Below are positions 24,753-34,013 of a stretch of 64,000 nucleotides of DNA, piece after piece (position 1 is the stretch's first letter; each line of letters starts with the position of its first letter). The stretch is from Siculibacillus lacustris (lineage in GTDB: Bacteria > Pseudomonadota > Alphaproteobacteria > Rhizobiales > Ancalomicrobiaceae). The position numbers were made by a program, and so were the translations under genes. The stretch lies in the NCBI RefSeq assembly GCF_004328075.1, contig NZ_SJFN01000015.1, positions 1-64,000 on the forward strand, given 5' to 3'. Under the pieces are notes generated by a model, which saw only the letters and a program-made list of their open reading frames with translations, was not told the DNA's origin and ran no database searches.

Positions 24753-25865
24753 ATGACCAAGTTCACCCTCTCCCGCCGCAGCCTCCTGAAGTCCGCCGCC
24801 GCCGGCCTGGTCACCGCGCCGGTGTTCGGGATCGAGCGGGCCGCCGCCGCCGGCCTGACCATCGGCATCATCTACGTCGGCCCGCGTGACGACTACGGCT
24901 GGAACCAGGCCCATGCGGTCGCCGCCAAGGCGCTGAAGCTGGTGCCCGGCGTCACCGTGGTCGAAGAGGAGAACGTGCCGGAGACCATCGCCGTCCAGAA
25001 GACCATGGAATCGATGATCCAGCTCGACGGCGCCAAGCTGATCTTCGCCACCTCCTTCGGTTACTTCGACCCGCACATGGTCGAAATGGCCAAGAAGTTC
25101 CCGCAGGTCGAGTTCCGGCATGCGATCGGCCTGTGGCAGAAGGACAAGCACCCGTCGAACGCCGGGTCGTACTACGCCTATCTCCATCAGGCCCATTACG
25201 TCGACGGCATCGCCGCGGGGCTCTCGACCAAGACCGGCAAGCTCGGCTTCATCGCCGCCAAGCCGATCTCCTCGGTGCTTTCGAACATCAACGCCTTCGC
25301 CATGGGCGTGCGCAAGGTCAACCCGACCGCCACCGTCCAGGTGATCTTCACCGGCGACTGGGCGCTGCCGGTGCGCGAGGCCGAAGCCGCCAATGCGCTG
25401 GCCGATTCCGGTTGCGACGTGCTGACCTGCCACGTCGACAGCCCCAAGGTGGTGGTCGAGACCGCCGAGAAGCGTGGCGTCAAGTCCTGCGGCCACAACG
25501 CCTCGCAAGCCTCGTTGGCGCCCAAGGGCTTCATCACCGGCGCCGAATACAAGTGGGAGACGGTCTACAAGTATTTCGCCGACCTGCTCGCCAAGGGCCA
25601 GAAGCTGCCGAACTTCGAGCGCGGCGGCTACGACAAGGACTATGTCCAGAACACCGCCTTCGGGGCGGGCGCGACCGAAGAGGCCAAGAAGGCGGCAGCC
25701 GCGGCGATCGCCGATCTCAAGGCCAACAAGCCCTATGTCTCCGGTCCGCTCAAGGACAACAAGGGCGTGGAAGTCCTGGCCGCCGGCAAGGTCGTCGACA
25801 ATTACGACGTCTTCCTGGAGACCACCAACTACCTCGTCGAGGGCGTCGTCGGCTCGATGACCTGA
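24753..25865 (+). CDS. BMP-family ABC solute-binding protein
   Basis: 370 residues. The start MTKFTLSRRSLLKSAAAGL has a twin-arginine-type signal (SRRSLLK), cleaved around AAA-GLTIG. The mature domain is the basic-membrane-protein/Med fold: TIGIIYVGPRDDYGWNQAHA, QKTMESMIQLDGAKLIFATSF and an aromatic-rich hinge (YYAYLHQAHYVDGIAAG). Family members bind purine and pyrimidine nucleosides or related heterocycles. Given the enzymes that follow, the ligand is plausibly a heterocycle or ureide such as cyanuric acid, biuret or triuret (inference). It is the first gene behind the 24670 sigma-54 promoter, with a hairpin after its stop. Confidence 0.9.
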   Translation: MTKFTLSRRSLLKSAAAGLVTAPVFGIERAAAAGLTIGIIYVGPRDDYGWNQAHAVAAKALKLVPGVTVVEEENVPETIAVQKTMESMIQLDGAKLIFATSFGYFDPHMVEMAKKFPQVEFRHAIGLWQKDKHPSNAGSYYAYLHQAHYVDGIAAGLSTKTGKLGFIAAKPISSVLSNINAFAMGVRKVNPTATVQVIFTGDWALPVREAEAANALADSGCDVLTCHVDSPKVVVETAEKRGVKSCGHNASQASLAPKGFITGAEYKWETVYKYFADLLAKGQKLPNFERGGYDKDYVQNTAFGAGATEEAKKAAAAAIADLKANKPYVSGPLKDNKGVEVLAAGKVVDNYDVFLETTNYLVEGVVGSMT

Positions 25866-25876
25866 TCGCCCGTCTC

Positions 25877-25904
25877 CCGCCGCGGGCCTTCCGGCTCGCG
25901 GCGG
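25877..25904 (+). terminator. Intercistronic hairpin after the BMP binding protein
   Basis: CCGCCGCGGG-CCTTCCGG-CTCGCGGCGG: 8 perfect pairs, plus a G-T and a G-C, between binding protein and permease genes. With no T-run it is more likely an mRNA-stabilising or partial attenuating hairpin than a full terminator. Confidence 0.55.
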
Positions 25905-25941
25905 CGTCCGCCCTCCGTCCCGACGCAGGAGATCCGAGACC

Positions 25942-27057
25942 TTGTCCGAGACAACCACGTCCCTGGAAGCCGGCGGCGGTGTCGGCGGATTGACCGTCGA
26001 TCGTCTGGCCGGCCTGTTGCGGGCCGCCGAGGCGATCGTCATCCCGATCGGGGCCGTGGTGGTTTCGGCGGCGATCTTCTCGCTGTTCCTGCTGGCGCTC
26101 GGCAAGTCGCCGGTGACCTTCTTCGATCTCCTGTGGCGCGGCGGCTACGGCTCGGCCTTCTCCTGGCAGAACACCCTGGTCAGGACCGCGCCGCTGATCT
26201 TCACCGCGCTGTGCGTGGCCGTGCCGGCGCGGCTCGGGCTGGTGATCATCGGCGGCGAGGGGGCGCTGGTGCTCGGCGGCTTCGCCGCGGCGGTGGTGGC
26301 GCTGCCGCTCCTCGGCCATGCCCCGCCGTGGGTGGTGATGCCGGCGATGTTCCTCGCGGCGATGCTCGCCGGCTCGGTATGGATCGCCATCGTCGGGGCG
26401 TTGCGCCATCACCGCGGCGTCAACGAGACCATCGCCTCGCTGCTGATGTTCTATATCGCCGTGGCGATCCTCAACTTCTTCGTCGAGGGAGCGCTGCGCT
26501 CGCCGGTCGATCCCAACAAGCCGTCGACCACCCCGATCGGCCCGACCAACATGGTCGGCGAGATCCCCGGGCTCGGCGTCCATTGGGGCCTCGCCTTCGG
26601 CGTCGTCCTGGCGATCCTGTGTCACGTGCTGATGACCCGCACCACCTTCGGCTTCGCGGCGCGGGTGGCCGGCGGCAACGTCCGCGCGGCGCGGGCGCAA
26701 GGCCTGCCGGTCGGGCGGCTGATCGTGATCTCCTGTGCGCTCGCCGGGGCCTCGGCCGGCATCGCCGGCTATTTCGAGGTGGCGGCGATCCTCGGCAAGG
26801 CCAACGCGTCGCTGGCCGCCGGTTACGGCTTCACCGGCATCCTCGTCTCATTCCTGGCCCGTCACAATCCGCTGGCGATCCCGCCGGTGGCGGTGCTGTT
26901 CGGCGGGCTGGCGGCGGCCGGCGGGCTGATCCAGCGGCGGATGGGGCTGCCCGACGCCACCGTGCAGGTGCTGCAGGGGCTGATCTTCGTGGTGATCCTG
27001 ATCTCGGAGACGCTCTACGGGCGCTTCGCGATCTTCGACCGGGAGGCCAAGCGATGA
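25942..27057 (+). CDS. ABC permease 1 of the BMP-type importer
   Basis: 371 residues from TTG 25942 (MSETTTSLEAGGG), with AGGAG about 10 nt upstream. After a short polar N-terminus it has about 9-10 hydrophobic segments and belongs to the branched-chain-amino-acid/ribose-type permease superfamily (BPD_transp_2). Typical motifs are RLGLVIIGGEGALVLGGFAA, NETIASLLMFY and ARAQGLPVGRLIVISCALAG. It corresponds to the YufP/NupB-like subunit of nucleoside importers and overlaps the second permease by ATGA. Confidence 0.9.
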   Translation: MSETTTSLEAGGGVGGLTVDRLAGLLRAAEAIVIPIGAVVVSAAIFSLFLLALGKSPVTFFDLLWRGGYGSAFSWQNTLVRTAPLIFTALCVAVPARLGLVIIGGEGALVLGGFAAAVVALPLLGHAPPWVVMPAMFLAAMLAGSVWIAIVGALRHHRGVNETIASLLMFYIAVAILNFFVEGALRSPVDPNKPSTTPIGPTNMVGEIPGLGVHWGLAFGVVLAILCHVLMTRTTFGFAARVAGGNVRAARAQGLPVGRLIVISCALAGASAGIAGYFEVAAILGKANASLAAGYGFTGILVSFLARHNPLAIPPVAVLFGGLAAAGGLIQRRMGLPDATVQVLQGLIFVVILISETLYGRFAIFDREAKR

Positions 27058-27974
27058 GCGACGATCCGTTCTTCACCGTCGCGGTGGCGATGTTCGCCGG
27101 GGCGATCCGCGTCTCGACGCCGTTCCTGTTCGTCAGTCTCGGCGAGTGCCTGACCGAGAAGTCCGGCCGCATCAACCTCGGCCTCGAGGGCACCCTCGTC
27201 TTCGGGGCGATGAGCGCCTATGCGATCTCCTATCTCTCCGGCAGTCCGTGGCTCGGCGTGGCGGCGGCGGGCTGCTCGGGGGCGGTGTTCGGAGCGCTGC
27301 ACGGCTTCATCTGCAAGCTGCCCAAGGTCAACGACATCGCCATCGGCATCGCCCTGATGCTGTTCGGCTCGGGGCTCGCCTTCTTCTTCGGCAAGAGCTT
27401 CATCCAGCCGACCGCGCCGCGCCTGTCGGCGATCGACTTCGGATTTCTGACCTCCAATCCGCAGATGAAGGTGGCGCTGCAGATCAACCCCCTGTTCTTC
27501 GTCGGGCTGGTGGCGGCGCTGGCGTTGTGGTGGGCCTTGCGCAACACCCGCTTCGGCCTCGTGGTGCGGATGACCGGCGACAGCGCGGCCACCGCGCGAG
27601 CGATGGGCACCTCGGTCGATCTTGTGCGCTTCCTCGCCACCACCATCGGCGGCTTCTCGGCGGGAATCGGCGGCGCCTTCCTGTCGCTCTACTATCCCGG
27701 CTCGTGGAACGAAGGCCTGTCCTCGGGCCAGGGCCTGATGGCGGTGGCGCTGGTGATCTTCTCGCGCTGGAACCCGATCGCCTGCGTCGCCGCGGCGCTG
27801 CTGTTCGGGGCGGCCGGCGCGCTCGGGCCGGCGCTGCAGTCGGTCGGCATCTCCCAGGGCTACCACTTCTTCAACGCCGCGCCGCACATCCTGACGCTCG
27901 CCATCATGATCGCCTCGACCTCGCCGAAGCGCTCGCTGAAGGGCGCGCCGGGCGAATTGTCGATCACCAAGTGA
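27054..27974 (+). CDS. ABC permease 2 of the BMP-type importer
   Basis: 306 residues and about 8-9 membrane segments. The start [23 protein letters not shown] and the motifs [34 protein letters not shown] and [21 protein letters not shown] are those of the YufQ/NupC-like permease of nucleoside importers. It forms the channel with the preceding protein. The biuret hydrolase gene starts 10 bp after its stop, so importer and enzymes are one transcript. Confidence 0.9.
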   Translation: MSDDPFFTVAVAMFAGAIRVSTPFLFVSLGECLTEKSGRINLGLEGTLVFGAMSAYAISYLSGSPWLGVAAAGCSGAVFGALHGFICKLPKVNDIAIGIALMLFGSGLAFFFGKSFIQPTAPRLSAIDFGFLTSNPQMKVALQINPLFFVGLVAALALWWALRNTRFGLVVRMTGDSAATARAMGTSVDLVRFLATTIGGFSAGIGGAFLSLYYPGSWNEGLSSGQGLMAVALVIFSRWNPIACVAAALLFGAAGALGPALQSVGISQGYHFFNAAPHILTLAIMIASTSPKRSLKGAPGELSITK

Positions 27975-27984
27975 GGGACAGTCG

Positions 27985-28674
27985 ATGACCGCCGCGCCCC
28001 GCACCGTCGCCGCCGCGCCCTATCTCTGGCCCTTCGACGGCGACCTGCGCCCCGAGAACACCGCGCTGATCGTCATCGACATGCAGACCGATTTCTGCGG
28101 GGTCGGCGGCTATGTCGACACCATGGGCTACGACATCGCCCTGACCCGGGCGCCGATCGAACCGATCGCCCGGCTGCTCGACGCCTTCCGGGCCGGCGGT
28201 TTCACGGTGATCCACACCCGCGAGGGCCATCGCCCGGATCTCGCCGACCTGCCGGCCAACAAACGCTGGCGCTCGCGTCAGATCGGCGCCGGCATCGGCG
28301 ATCCCGGACCCTGCGGGCGGATCCTGGTGCGCGGCGAACCGGGCTGGGAGATCATCCCGGAACTGGCGCCGCTGGCCGGCGAAGTGGTCCTCGACAAGCC
28401 GGGCAAGGGCTCGTTCTGCGCCACCGATCTCGAACTGATGCTCAGGCTCGCCGGCATCCGCAATCTGGTCTTGACCGGCATCACCACCGACGTCTGCGTC
28501 CACACCACCATGCGCGAGGCCAACGACCGCGGTTTCGAATGCCTCTTGGTCGAGGACGCCTGCGCCGCGACCAAACTCGCCAACCATCTGGCGGCGATCG
28601 ACATGGTCAAGATGCAGGGCGGGGTGTTCGGCGCGGTCGCCACCTCCGCGGCGCTCCTGGAGGCGATCGGATGA
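27985..28674 (+). CDS. biuH: Biuret amidohydrolase (isochorismatase-fold cysteine hydrolase)
   Basis: 229 residues. The catalytic triad of the family is Asp36 (IDMQTDF), a Lys in DKPGKGSF (138 or 141) and nucleophile Cys171 in [15 protein letters not shown]. The segments [43 protein letters not shown] and [12 protein letters not shown] closely follow what I remember of Rhizobium leguminosarum BiuH, which hydrolyses biuret to allophanate and ammonia. Allophanate is then the substrate of AtzF (20828). The stop overlaps the AtzD-like start (ATGA). Substrate assignment by recall is strong but not tested here. Confidence 0.87.
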   Translation: MTAAPRTVAAAPYLWPFDGDLRPENTALIVIDMQTDFCGVGGYVDTMGYDIALTRAPIEPIARLLDAFRAGGFTVIHTREGHRPDLADLPANKRWRSRQIGAGIGDPGPCGRILVRGEPGWEIIPELAPLAGEVVLDKPGKGSFCATDLELMLRLAGIRNLVLTGITTDVCVHTTMREANDRGFECLLVEDACAATKLANHLAAIDMVKMQGGVFGAVATSAALLEAIG

Positions 28675-29777
28675 CGCGGCAGGCGCGGGTCCATCGGCTG
28701 TCGATGCGCGGCCCCGACGACGTCGCGCCGCTCGCCGCGGCGATCGCCGCGGGACGCGTCGTGCCGGGGGCGATCGTCGCGATCCTCGGCAAGACCGAGG
28801 GCAACGGCTGCGTCAACGACTTCACCCGCGCCTTCGCGGTCGCCTCTCTGCGGGCCGCACTCGCCCCTCATCTCGCGCCCGCGGCCCTCGGCGGCGTGGC
28901 GATGGTGATGTCGGGCGGCACCGAAGGGGCGCTCGCCCCGCACATGCTGGTGCTGGAGGCGATCGAGACCGACGCGCCGCCCGGTGCGATGCCGGCCCTG
29001 GCGATCGGCGCGGTGCGCACCCCGGCGCTGGCGGCGGCCGATCTCGGCGGCCCCCGCCAGATCGCGATGGTCGCCGACGGCGTCGCTGCGGCGATGGCCG
29101 CGGCGGGGATCGCCGATCCCGCCGACGTGCATTTCGTCCAGATCAAATGCCCGCTGTTGACCTCGGCGCGGATCGCCGCGGCGCGCGCCGCCGGTGAGAG
29201 CGTGGCGACCACCGACACGCTGAAGTCGATGGGCCTGTCGCGCGGCGCTTCGGCGCTCGGCGTGGCGGTGGCGCTCGGCGAGGTCGAGCGCGCGCGGGCC
29301 GCGGCGGCGCGGATCGGCGGCGACGTCGACCTGTGGTCGGCGCGGGCCAGCACCTCGGCCGGGGTCGAGCTCGACGACCACGAGATCGTGGTGCTCGGCA
29401 TGAGCGCGGCATGGTCCGGCCCGCTCGCCGTCGACCATGCGGTGATGACCGATCAGATCGACGTGGCGCCGGTCGCCGCGGCGCTGCGTCGGCTCGGGTT
29501 TTCCGCGTCCTCGCCGATCCCGACGGGCGAACGCGACCGCCTCGTCGCGCTGCTCGCCAAGGCCGAGGCCGGCACCTCCGGGCGGCTGCGGGACAGACGC
29601 CACACCATGCTCGAGGACAGCGATCTGTCGTCGACCCGCCATGCCCGCGCCTTCGTCGCCGGCGCCCTGGCCGGGCTGGTCGGCCATGCCGAGATCTTCG
29701 TCTCGGGCGGCGCCGAACATCAGGGTCCCGACGGCGGCGGTCCCGTCGCGTTGATCGCCAGGAGAGACACGCCATGA
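28671..29777 (+). CDS. atzD: Cyanuric acid hydrolase / barbiturase family ring-opening amidohydrolase
   Basis: 368 residues, the length of AtzD, TrzD and barbiturases. The family folds as three similar repeats, each with a Ser-Lys pair. Repeat 1 has Lys41 (LGKTEGNG) and Ser81 (MSGGTEG). Repeat 2 has Lys in QIKCPLLT and the nucleophile Ser in LSRGASALG. Repeat 3 has RHTMLEDSD and Ser in [15 protein letters not shown]. It opens cyanuric acid to 1-carboxybiuret, or barbiturate to ureidomalonate. The neighbouring AtzE, AtzG and AtzH homologues act on carboxybiuret, which favours cyanuric acid. Coupled by ATGA at both ends. Confidence 0.92.
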   Translation: MTRQARVHRLSMRGPDDVAPLAAAIAAGRVVPGAIVAILGKTEGNGCVNDFTRAFAVASLRAALAPHLAPAALGGVAMVMSGGTEGALAPHMLVLEAIETDAPPGAMPALAIGAVRTPALAAADLGGPRQIAMVADGVAAAMAAAGIADPADVHFVQIKCPLLTSARIAAARAAGESVATTDTLKSMGLSRGASALGVAVALGEVERARAAAARIGGDVDLWSARASTSAGVELDDHEIVVLGMSAAWSGPLAVDHAVMTDQIDVAPVAAALRRLGFSASSPIPTGERDRLVALLAKAEAGTSGRLRDRRHTMLEDSDLSSTRHARAFVAGALAGLVGHAEIFVSGGAEHQGPDGGGPVALIARRDTP

Positions 29778-31318
29778 CCGCGTCCGCCGCCGCCACGCTC
29801 GCGCCGATTCCTGCCCTGGGGGTCGAGACGATCGGCATGACCAAGATCTTCGGGCCGCTTGTGGCGCTCGAGGACGTATCGATACGGGTCGAGCCGGGCA
29901 CGCTCCATGCGCTCCTCGGCGAGAACGGCGCCGGCAAGTCGACGCTGGTCAAATGCATGATGGGTTTCTATCAGCCGACCCGCGGCGAGATGCGGGTCGA
30001 CGGCCACGAGGCGCTGGTCAAGAACCCGCGCGACGCGATGCGGCTGAAGCTCGGCATGGTCTACCAGCACTTCACCCTGGTGCCGTCGCTGACCGCCGCC
30101 GAGAACCTGATCGTGTCGCGGCCCGATTGTCCGGCGGTGATCGACTGGCGCGCCGAGACGCGCACCCTCGAGGCGTTCATGGCGACCATGCCGTTCTGGG
30201 TGCCGCTCGACGTGCCGGTGGCGAGCCTGTCGGCGGGCGAGAAGCAGAAGCTCGAGATCCTCAAGCAGCTCTATCTCGACCGCCGTTTCGTAATCCTCGA
30301 CGAGCCGACCTCGGTGCTCACCCCCGACGAGGCCGACGAGATGCTCGGCCTGCTCAAGGGCATGACCACCCGCGGCGAACTGACCATCCTGATGATCACC
30401 CACAAGTTCCGCGAGGTGACGGCCTATGCCGACGCGGTGTCGATCCTGCGGCGTGGCCGGCTGGTCGGCGGCGGGCGGGTCGGCGAGATCTCGGTCGCCG
30501 AGATGGCGCGGGCGATGATCGGCGACACCGAGATCCGCGAACGGTCGGCCCGCGCGGTACACGAGGCGCGGCCGACGGTGCTCGAGCTCGCCGCGCTCTA
30601 CGCCAGCGACGATGCCGGCCTGCCGGCGCTGACCTCGGTCGATCTCAAGGTCAAGGCCGGTGAGATCGTCGGCATCGCCGGGGTGTCGGGCAACGGCCAA
30701 TCGGCACTGATCGAGGTGCTGTCGGGGCAGCGCGATCTCGACGACGGTCGCATCTTCGTCCACGGCCAGCCGTTCGAGCCGGTGCGCGACGAGATGGACC
30801 GGCTCAAGGTGTTCTCGCTGCAGGAGGAGCCCTTGCGCAATTCGGCGGTGCCGCGGATGAGCGTCGCCGAGAACATGGCTCTGCGGACCTTCGACAAGCC
30901 GCCGATCTCGTCGCTCGGCTGGTGGCTGTCGCCGCATCCGATGCGCGAGGCGGCGCGCGAGCTGATCGCCCGCTACCGGGTCAAGACGCCGTCGACCGAC
31001 ACGCCGATCGAGAACCTTTCGGGCGGCAACGTCCAGCGGGCGGTGTTGGCGCGCGAACTGTCGGGCGACGTCGACGTGCTGATCGTCGCCAATCCGTGCT
31101 TCGGGCTCGATTTCGCCTCGGTCGCCGAGATCCGCACCCAGATCATGGAACAGCGCAACCGCGGCGCCGCGGTGCTGCTGGTGTCCGAGGATCTCGACGA
31201 GATCCTGGAACTCGCCGATCGGGTGGCGGTGATGTCGGGCGGGCGAATCACCCTGATGTCGCCGATCGGCGAGACCGATCGGGCATCGATCGGCCACGCC
31301 ATGGCGGGGGGACACTGA
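29774..31318 (+). CDS. ABC ATPase of the BMP-type importer (double cassette)
   Basis: 514 residues with two ABC modules, as in nucleoside and ribose importers. Module 1: Walker [10 protein letters not shown], signature LSAGEKQK, Walker [12 protein letters not shown]. Module 2 is degenerate: GVSGNGQSA replaces Walker A, the signature is LSGGNVQR, and the Walker B region reads [12 protein letters not shown] instead of ILDEPT, so its catalytic Glu is missing. One intact and one degenerate site is usual in this family. It lies between hydrolase genes rather than next to its permeases, with ATGA and TGATG junctions on either side. Confidence 0.92.
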   Translation: MTASAAATLAPIPALGVETIGMTKIFGPLVALEDVSIRVEPGTLHALLGENGAGKSTLVKCMMGFYQPTRGEMRVDGHEALVKNPRDAMRLKLGMVYQHFTLVPSLTAAENLIVSRPDCPAVIDWRAETRTLEAFMATMPFWVPLDVPVASLSAGEKQKLEILKQLYLDRRFVILDEPTSVLTPDEADEMLGLLKGMTTRGELTILMITHKFREVTAYADAVSILRRGRLVGGGRVGEISVAEMARAMIGDTEIRERSARAVHEARPTVLELAALYASDDAGLPALTSVDLKVKAGEIVGIAGVSGNGQSALIEVLSGQRDLDDGRIFVHGQPFEPVRDEMDRLKVFSLQEEPLRNSAVPRMSVAENMALRTFDKPPISSLGWWLSPHPMREAARELIARYRVKTPSTDTPIENLSGGNVQRAVLARELSGDVDVLIVANPCFGLDFASVAEIRTQIMEQRNRGAAVLLVSEDLDEILELADRVAVMSGGRITLMSPIGETDRASIGHAMAGGH

Positions 31319-31989
31319 TGATCGAGGTCGCGGCGGCACCGTTTCCCTATCCGTTCGATCCCGCCACGACGGCGCTGATCGTCATCGACATGCAGCGCGA
31401 CTTCGTCGAGCCGGGCGGTTTCGGCGCGGCGCTCGGCAACGACGTCGAGCGGCTGACGGCGATCGTGCCGACGGTGGCGGCCCTCCTGGCGCTCGCCCGG
31501 CGCCACGGGCTGACCATCGTCCACACCCGCGAATCCCACGACGCCAGCCTCGCCGACTGCCCGCCGGCCAAGCTGACCCGCGGCGCGCCGAGCCTCAGGA
31601 TCGGCGACGTCGGGCCGATGGGGCGGATCCTGGTGCGCGGCGAGCCGGGCAACGCCATCCTCGACGCGGTGGCGCCGCTCGACGGCGAAATCGTCCTCGA
31701 CAAGCCGGGCAAGGGCGCCTTCTACGCCACGGCGCTCGGCGACATCCTGCGGCTGAAGGGCATCACCCATCTGATCTTCGCCGGGGTCACGACGGAGGTC
31801 TGCGTCCAGACGACGATGCGCGAGGCCAACGACCGCGGTTACGACTGCCTGCTGATCGAGGATGCCACCGAGAGCTATTTCCCGGCGTTCAAGGCGGCGA
31901 CGCTCGACATGATCCGCGCCCAGGGCGGGATCGTCGGCTGGACCGCGCCGCTCGCCGCCCTCGCGGCCGCTCTGGAGACATCGGCATGA
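31318..31989 (+). CDS. Second isochorismatase-fold cysteine hydrolase (triuret or ureide hydrolase candidate)
   Basis: 223 residues, clearly a paralogue of the BiuH-like protein. It has Asp in [17 protein letters not shown], nucleophile Cys in [15 protein letters not shown], and shared [10 protein letters not shown]. It differs in the substrate loop ([16 protein letters not shown] in place of the [13 protein letters not shown] region). Triuret hydrolase TrtA belongs to this family and makes carboxybiuret, which AtzE uses next, so TrtA-like activity is a reasonable guess. Ureidomalonate- or ureidoacrylate-type substrates are alternatives. It overlaps the ATPase stop by 1 bp and the AtzG-like start by 4 bp. 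Confidence 0.85.
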   Translation: MIEVAAAPFPYPFDPATTALIVIDMQRDFVEPGGFGAALGNDVERLTAIVPTVAALLALARRHGLTIVHTRESHDASLADCPPAKLTRGAPSLRIGDVGPMGRILVRGEPGNAILDAVAPLDGEIVLDKPGKGAFYATALGDILRLKGITHLIFAGVTTEVCVQTTMREANDRGYDCLLIEDATESYFPAFKAATLDMIRAQGGIVGWTAPLAALAAALETSA

Positions 31990-32180
31990 CCGAGCCTGCG
32001 TTCGACGCCGAATCCCATGTCCGCGCGATGACCGCCAGCCTCGGCCTGACCGTCGAACCGGCGTGGATGCCGGAAGTGGTCGCCCATCTCGCGGCGATCC
32101 GCGCCGCGGCGCAGCTGGTGGAGCGCTTCGCGCTCGCCGACGAAGCCGAACCGGCGCCGATCTTCGAGGCCGGCCGATGA
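31986..32180 (+). CDS. atzG: AtzG-like small subunit (DUF4089)
   Basis: 64 residues, [20 protein letters not shown] to the ending [10 protein letters not shown]: two helices and an extended C-terminal tail, the GatC-like layout of AtzG. AtzG binds AtzE in a heterotetramer and is needed for folding and activity of the amidase, much as GatC supports GatA. It directly precedes the amidase gene with an ATGA overlap, the same order as in Pseudomonas sp. ADP. Easily overlooked because of its size. Confidence 0.88.
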   Translation: MTEPAFDAESHVRAMTASLGLTVEPAWMPEVVAHLAAIRAAAQLVERFALADEAEPAPIFEAGR

Positions 32181-33589
32181 CCGCGGACGAACGCCTGCTC
32201 GGATCGGCGAGCGCCATCGCCGCGGTGGTGACCGCCGGCCGGGTCTCCGCGACGGCGATGACCGAAGCGGCGCTCGCCCGCATCGCCCGGCTCGATCCCG
32301 GGCTCGGGGCCTTCACCGACGTCACCGCGGCGCGGGCGCGGGCGACCGCCGCGGCGATCGACGCCGACCGCGACGCCGGCCGGCCGCTCGGGGCCCTCGC
32401 CGGTGTGCCCTTCGCGGTCAAGAACCTGTTCGACGTCGAAGGCCTGCCGACCCGCGCCGGCTCCAAGATCAACCGCGAACGGGCGCCGGCTTCGCGCGAT
32501 GCGACGCTGGTGGCGCGGCTGGAGGCGGCCGGAGCGGTGTTGGTCGGGGCGCTCAACATGGGCGAATGGGCCTACGACTTCACCGGCGAGAACGCCCACG
32601 ACGGGCCGAGCCGCAACCCGCACGATCCGACCCGCATGGCCGGCGGCTCGTCGGGCGGCTGCGGCACGGCGCTGGCCGCCGGCATGGTGCCCCTGGCGCT
32701 CGGTTCCGACACCAACGGCTCGATCCGGGTGCCGTCGTCGTTCTGTGGCGTCTTCGGGTTGAAGCCGACCTATGGGCGGCTGAGCCGGGCCGGGACCTTC
32801 CCCTTCGTGTCGTCGCTCGACCATCTCGGGCCGTTCGCGCGGTCGGTGGCCGATCTCGCCCTGGCCTTCGACGCGATGCAGGGCGACGACCGTGCCGATC
32901 CCCATCTCGCCCGGCGCCGGCCGCTCGCCACCTCGACGACGCTCGGCGGTGGGCTCACCGGCCTGCGTTTCGGGGTGCTCGGCGACCATTTCGCCCGCAA
33001 CGGCCACCGCGAAGCCTTCGCGGCGGTGGCCAAGGTGGCCGAAGCGCTCGGCCGACCGCCGACGGTGTTCCTGCCGGAAGCGGCGCGGGCGCGGGCTGCG
33101 GCCTATGTGATCACCGCGGCGGAAGGCGCGGCGCTGCATCTCGAGCGACTCAGGACCCGGGCCGGCGACTTCGATCCCGACACCCGCGACCGCTTCCTCG
33201 CCGGGGCGACGGTGCCGGCCGCCTGGGTGATCCGGGCGCAGACCTTCCGGCGATGGTTCGCGGAGGCCGCCGAGCGGCTGTTCGACACCGTCGACGTGGT
33301 GATCGCCCCGTCCACCCCCTGCGTCGCGCCGGTTTCGGGGACCAAGCGGCTGGTGCTCGACGGCGTCGATCTGCCGCTCCGGCCCAACATCGGGGTCTAT
33401 ACCCAGCCGATCTCCTTCGTCGGCCTGCCGGTGGTGGCGGTGCCGGTGTGGCTGCCCGGCGCCGGGCTGCCGATCGGCGTGCAGATCATCGCCCGTCCCT
33501 GGGCCGAGGACGTGGCGCTGCGGGTCGCGGCGGCGCTGGAGGCGATGGGCACGGTGGCGGCGCCGGTCGCCGCCGAGGAGGGGACATGA
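32177..33589 (+). CDS. atzE: 1-Carboxybiuret hydrolase, AtzE-like amidase
   Basis: 470 residues of the amidase-signature family. The catalytic triad is Lys82 (FAVKNLFDV), cis-Ser158 (MAGGSSGG) and Ser182 (SDTNGSIRVPSS). These are offset by exactly 8 from Lys74, Ser150 and Ser174 of Pseudomonas AtzE, a strong sign of orthology. It deaminates 1-carboxybiuret to 1,3-dicarboxyurea. The AtzG-like partner is immediately upstream and the AtzH-like enzyme immediately downstream, both by ATGA overlap. No AtzF-type C-terminal domain is present, which separates it from the other two amidases in the window. Confidence 0.9.
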   Translation: MTADERLLGSASAIAAVVTAGRVSATAMTEAALARIARLDPGLGAFTDVTAARARATAAAIDADRDAGRPLGALAGVPFAVKNLFDVEGLPTRAGSKINRERAPASRDATLVARLEAAGAVLVGALNMGEWAYDFTGENAHDGPSRNPHDPTRMAGGSSGGCGTALAAGMVPLALGSDTNGSIRVPSSFCGVFGLKPTYGRLSRAGTFPFVSSLDHLGPFARSVADLALAFDAMQGDDRADPHLARRRPLATSTTLGGGLTGLRFGVLGDHFARNGHREAFAAVAKVAEALGRPPTVFLPEAARARAAAYVITAAEGAALHLERLRTRAGDFDPDTRDRFLAGATVPAAWVIRAQTFRRWFAEAAERLFDTVDVVIAPSTPCVAPVSGTKRLVLDGVDLPLRPNIGVYTQPISFVGLPVVAVPVWLPGAGLPIGVQIIARPWAEDVALRVAAALEAMGTVAAPVAAEEGT

Positions 33590-33984
33590 GCGCGCTGGAG
33601 ATCGATCGGCCGGAGATCGTCGCCGAGGTACGGGCGGTGTTCGAAACTTACGAGGCGGCGCTCACCGGCAACGACGTCGCCACCCTCGATCGCCTGTTTC
33701 TCGAAGCGCCGACGACCATCCGCTACGGGGTCGGCGAGAATCTTCATGGATTTTCCGAGATCGCCGCCTTTCGCGCCGGGCGATCGCCGGCGGGATTGGC
33801 GCGGCGGCTGGAGCGGACGGTGATCACCACTTTCGGTACCGACTTCGCGGTGGTCTCGACCCTGTTCCGGCGCGACGCCACCCCCGCGCGGGTCGGGCGC
33901 CAGATGCAGACCTGGGTTCGCACCGCCGAGGGCTGGCGGGTCGCCGCCGCCCATGTCAGCGTCATCGACGACCCGCGCCCCTGA
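33586..33984 (+). CDS. atzH: AtzH-like 1,3-dicarboxyurea hydrolase (DUF3225)
   Basis: 132 residues of the NTF2-like/DUF3225 fold. Tyr22 (FETYEAAL) and Arg46 (TTIRYGVGE) occupy exactly the positions reported as essential in AtzH. GRQMQTWVRTAEGWRVAAAH is the typical last beta-hairpin. AtzH converts 1,3-dicarboxyurea to allophanate, which AtzF then degrades. Its presence completes the carboxybiuret branch. It starts in the AtzE stop (ATGA) and is followed after 29 bp by the cyclo-ligase-like gene. Confidence 0.88.
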   Translation: MSALEIDRPEIVAEVRAVFETYEAALTGNDVATLDRLFLEAPTTIRYGVGENLHGFSEIAAFRAGRSPAGLARRLERTVITTFGTDFAVVSTLFRRDATPARVGRQMQTWVRTAEGWRVAAAHVSVIDDPRP

Positions 33985-34013
33985 TCCGCAGCCGTCCGAG
34001 GAGACCGAACCCC

